A DNA stretch of 5,950 bases, from the NCBI GenBank assembly GCA_934370915.1, contig CAKRNI010000161.1:1-5950 (forward strand), read 5' to 3'. Positions 5,642 to 5,950 of this stretch are shown here, one piece after another. The notes below the pieces were generated by a model. The model made no database searches. It was not told the DNA's origin and saw nothing but the letters and a program-made list of their open reading frames with translations. How positions within the stretch are numbered: position 1 is the stretch's first letter; each line of letters begins with the position of its first letter. The DNA comes from an uncultured Lachnospiraceae bacterium. Its GTDB lineage: Bacteria; Bacillota; Clostridia; Lachnospirales; Lachnospiraceae. A program made the position numbers and the translations under genes.

Positions 5642-5950
5642 TTAATTTTCGCCTTCGGTACCGTCGTTTTCCTCTTCCTCCGGCATATCCTTTGTCACCT
5701 CATCGATGAGTTTTGACATGCGGACACCGTACTCGATAGACTGATCCAGCACAAAGAAGATCTGCGGAGTGTTCCGAAGATTTACTTTCTTCGCCAGCTG
5801 GGTTCTGATAAAGCCCTCCGCGCTCTTTAAGCCGCGGATCGTATCCTTCGCCTGCTCCTCATCCGCAAGGACGCTGATGTAGGCCTTACAGATCTTAAGG
5901 TCCGGTGTGACCGAGACCTGGACCACGCTTGTCATCGGATGAACGCGCGG
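5642..5950 (-). CDS. rbfA: Ribosome-binding factor A, C-terminal part
   Basis: RbfA is a small KH-fold protein that binds the 30S subunit and is needed for late 16S rRNA maturation and growth in the cold. The window holds 102 residues and the stop; the N-terminus, probably some 25-30 residues, lies beyond the right edge. The visible part reads PRVHPMTSVVQVSVTPDL, then KAYISVL, RTQLAKKVNLRNTPQI and FVLDQSIEYGVRMSKLI. This matches the family pattern of a DPR segment, a VTPDL-x-x-AxVyvsv strand, the R..la..l.LR..P.l.F helix-strand and D.s...g.ri..ll. An internal Met at 5935 is not the start, since conserved residues precede it in the same frame. A short acidic tail (DMPEEEENDGTEGEN) ends the protein. 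It is the upstream neighbour of nrnA, as in the infB-rbfA cluster. Confidence 0.96.
   Translation of the reverse strand, partial: PRVHPMTSVVQVSVTPDLKICKAYISVLADEEQAKDTIRGLKSAEGFIRTQLAKKVNLRNTPQIFFVLDQSIEYGVRMSKLIDEVTKDMPEEEENDGTEGEN

Overview
The window is a stretch of conserved translation and RNA-metabolism genes, all on the minus strand, from a Gram-positive anaerobe of the class Clostridia. Lachnospiraceae is the most likely family, judging from the protein sequences, the gene order and moderate GC; this is inference, not a database match. In transcription order (right to left) the genes are rbfA (N-terminus cut by the window edge), a DHH-family phosphoesterase (nrnA type), truB, ribF, a membrane-anchored L,D-transpeptidase, rpsO and pnp (only the first 45 codons). 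No mobile element, CRISPR array, tRNA or rRNA is visible.

Right part (2684-5950): rbfA, nrnA, truB and ribF follow the order familiar from the nusA-infB-rbfA cluster of Firmicutes. truB and ribF are separated by one base, and the ribF Shine-Dalgarno lies inside the last codons of truB. nrnA and truB are 18 bases apart. The exception is the rbfA-nrnA junction. An ATG reading frame can be extended up to 5606, but a near-perfect Shine-Dalgarno sits 8 bases before a TTG codon at 5498, and starting there gives the usual family length. The 143 bases freed between the genes hold two good hairpins, one followed by a T-rich run like an intrinsic terminator or attenuator.

Middle part (790-2637): a large YkuD-type L,D-transpeptidase with an N-terminal membrane anchor, a long extracellular region and a Thr/Pro/Ala-rich C-terminal tail lies between ribF and rpsO. 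It is the only cell-wall gene among information-processing genes. Its stop codon lies in a perfect 15-bp tandem duplication.

Left part (1-789): rpsO has its own sigma-A-like promoter (-35 TTTACT, 17-bp spacer, extended -10 TGCTATACT) and a structured leader of about 90 bases, a good candidate for S15 autoregulation. A hairpin directly after rpsO probably terminates or attenuates transcription. The 185 bases from there to pnp contain three further inverted repeats, the last a 9-bp perfect stem about 46 bases before the pnp start. No convincing separate pnp promoter was found.

Together these genes serve 30S maturation (RbfA, S15), tRNA modification (TruB), RNA turnover (PNPase, NrnA) and flavin cofactor synthesis (RibF), with an inserted peptidoglycan cross-linking enzyme. 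I see no new multi-gene system. The points worth a second look are the RNA structures between genes, the two non-ATG starts and the placement and tail of the transpeptidase.
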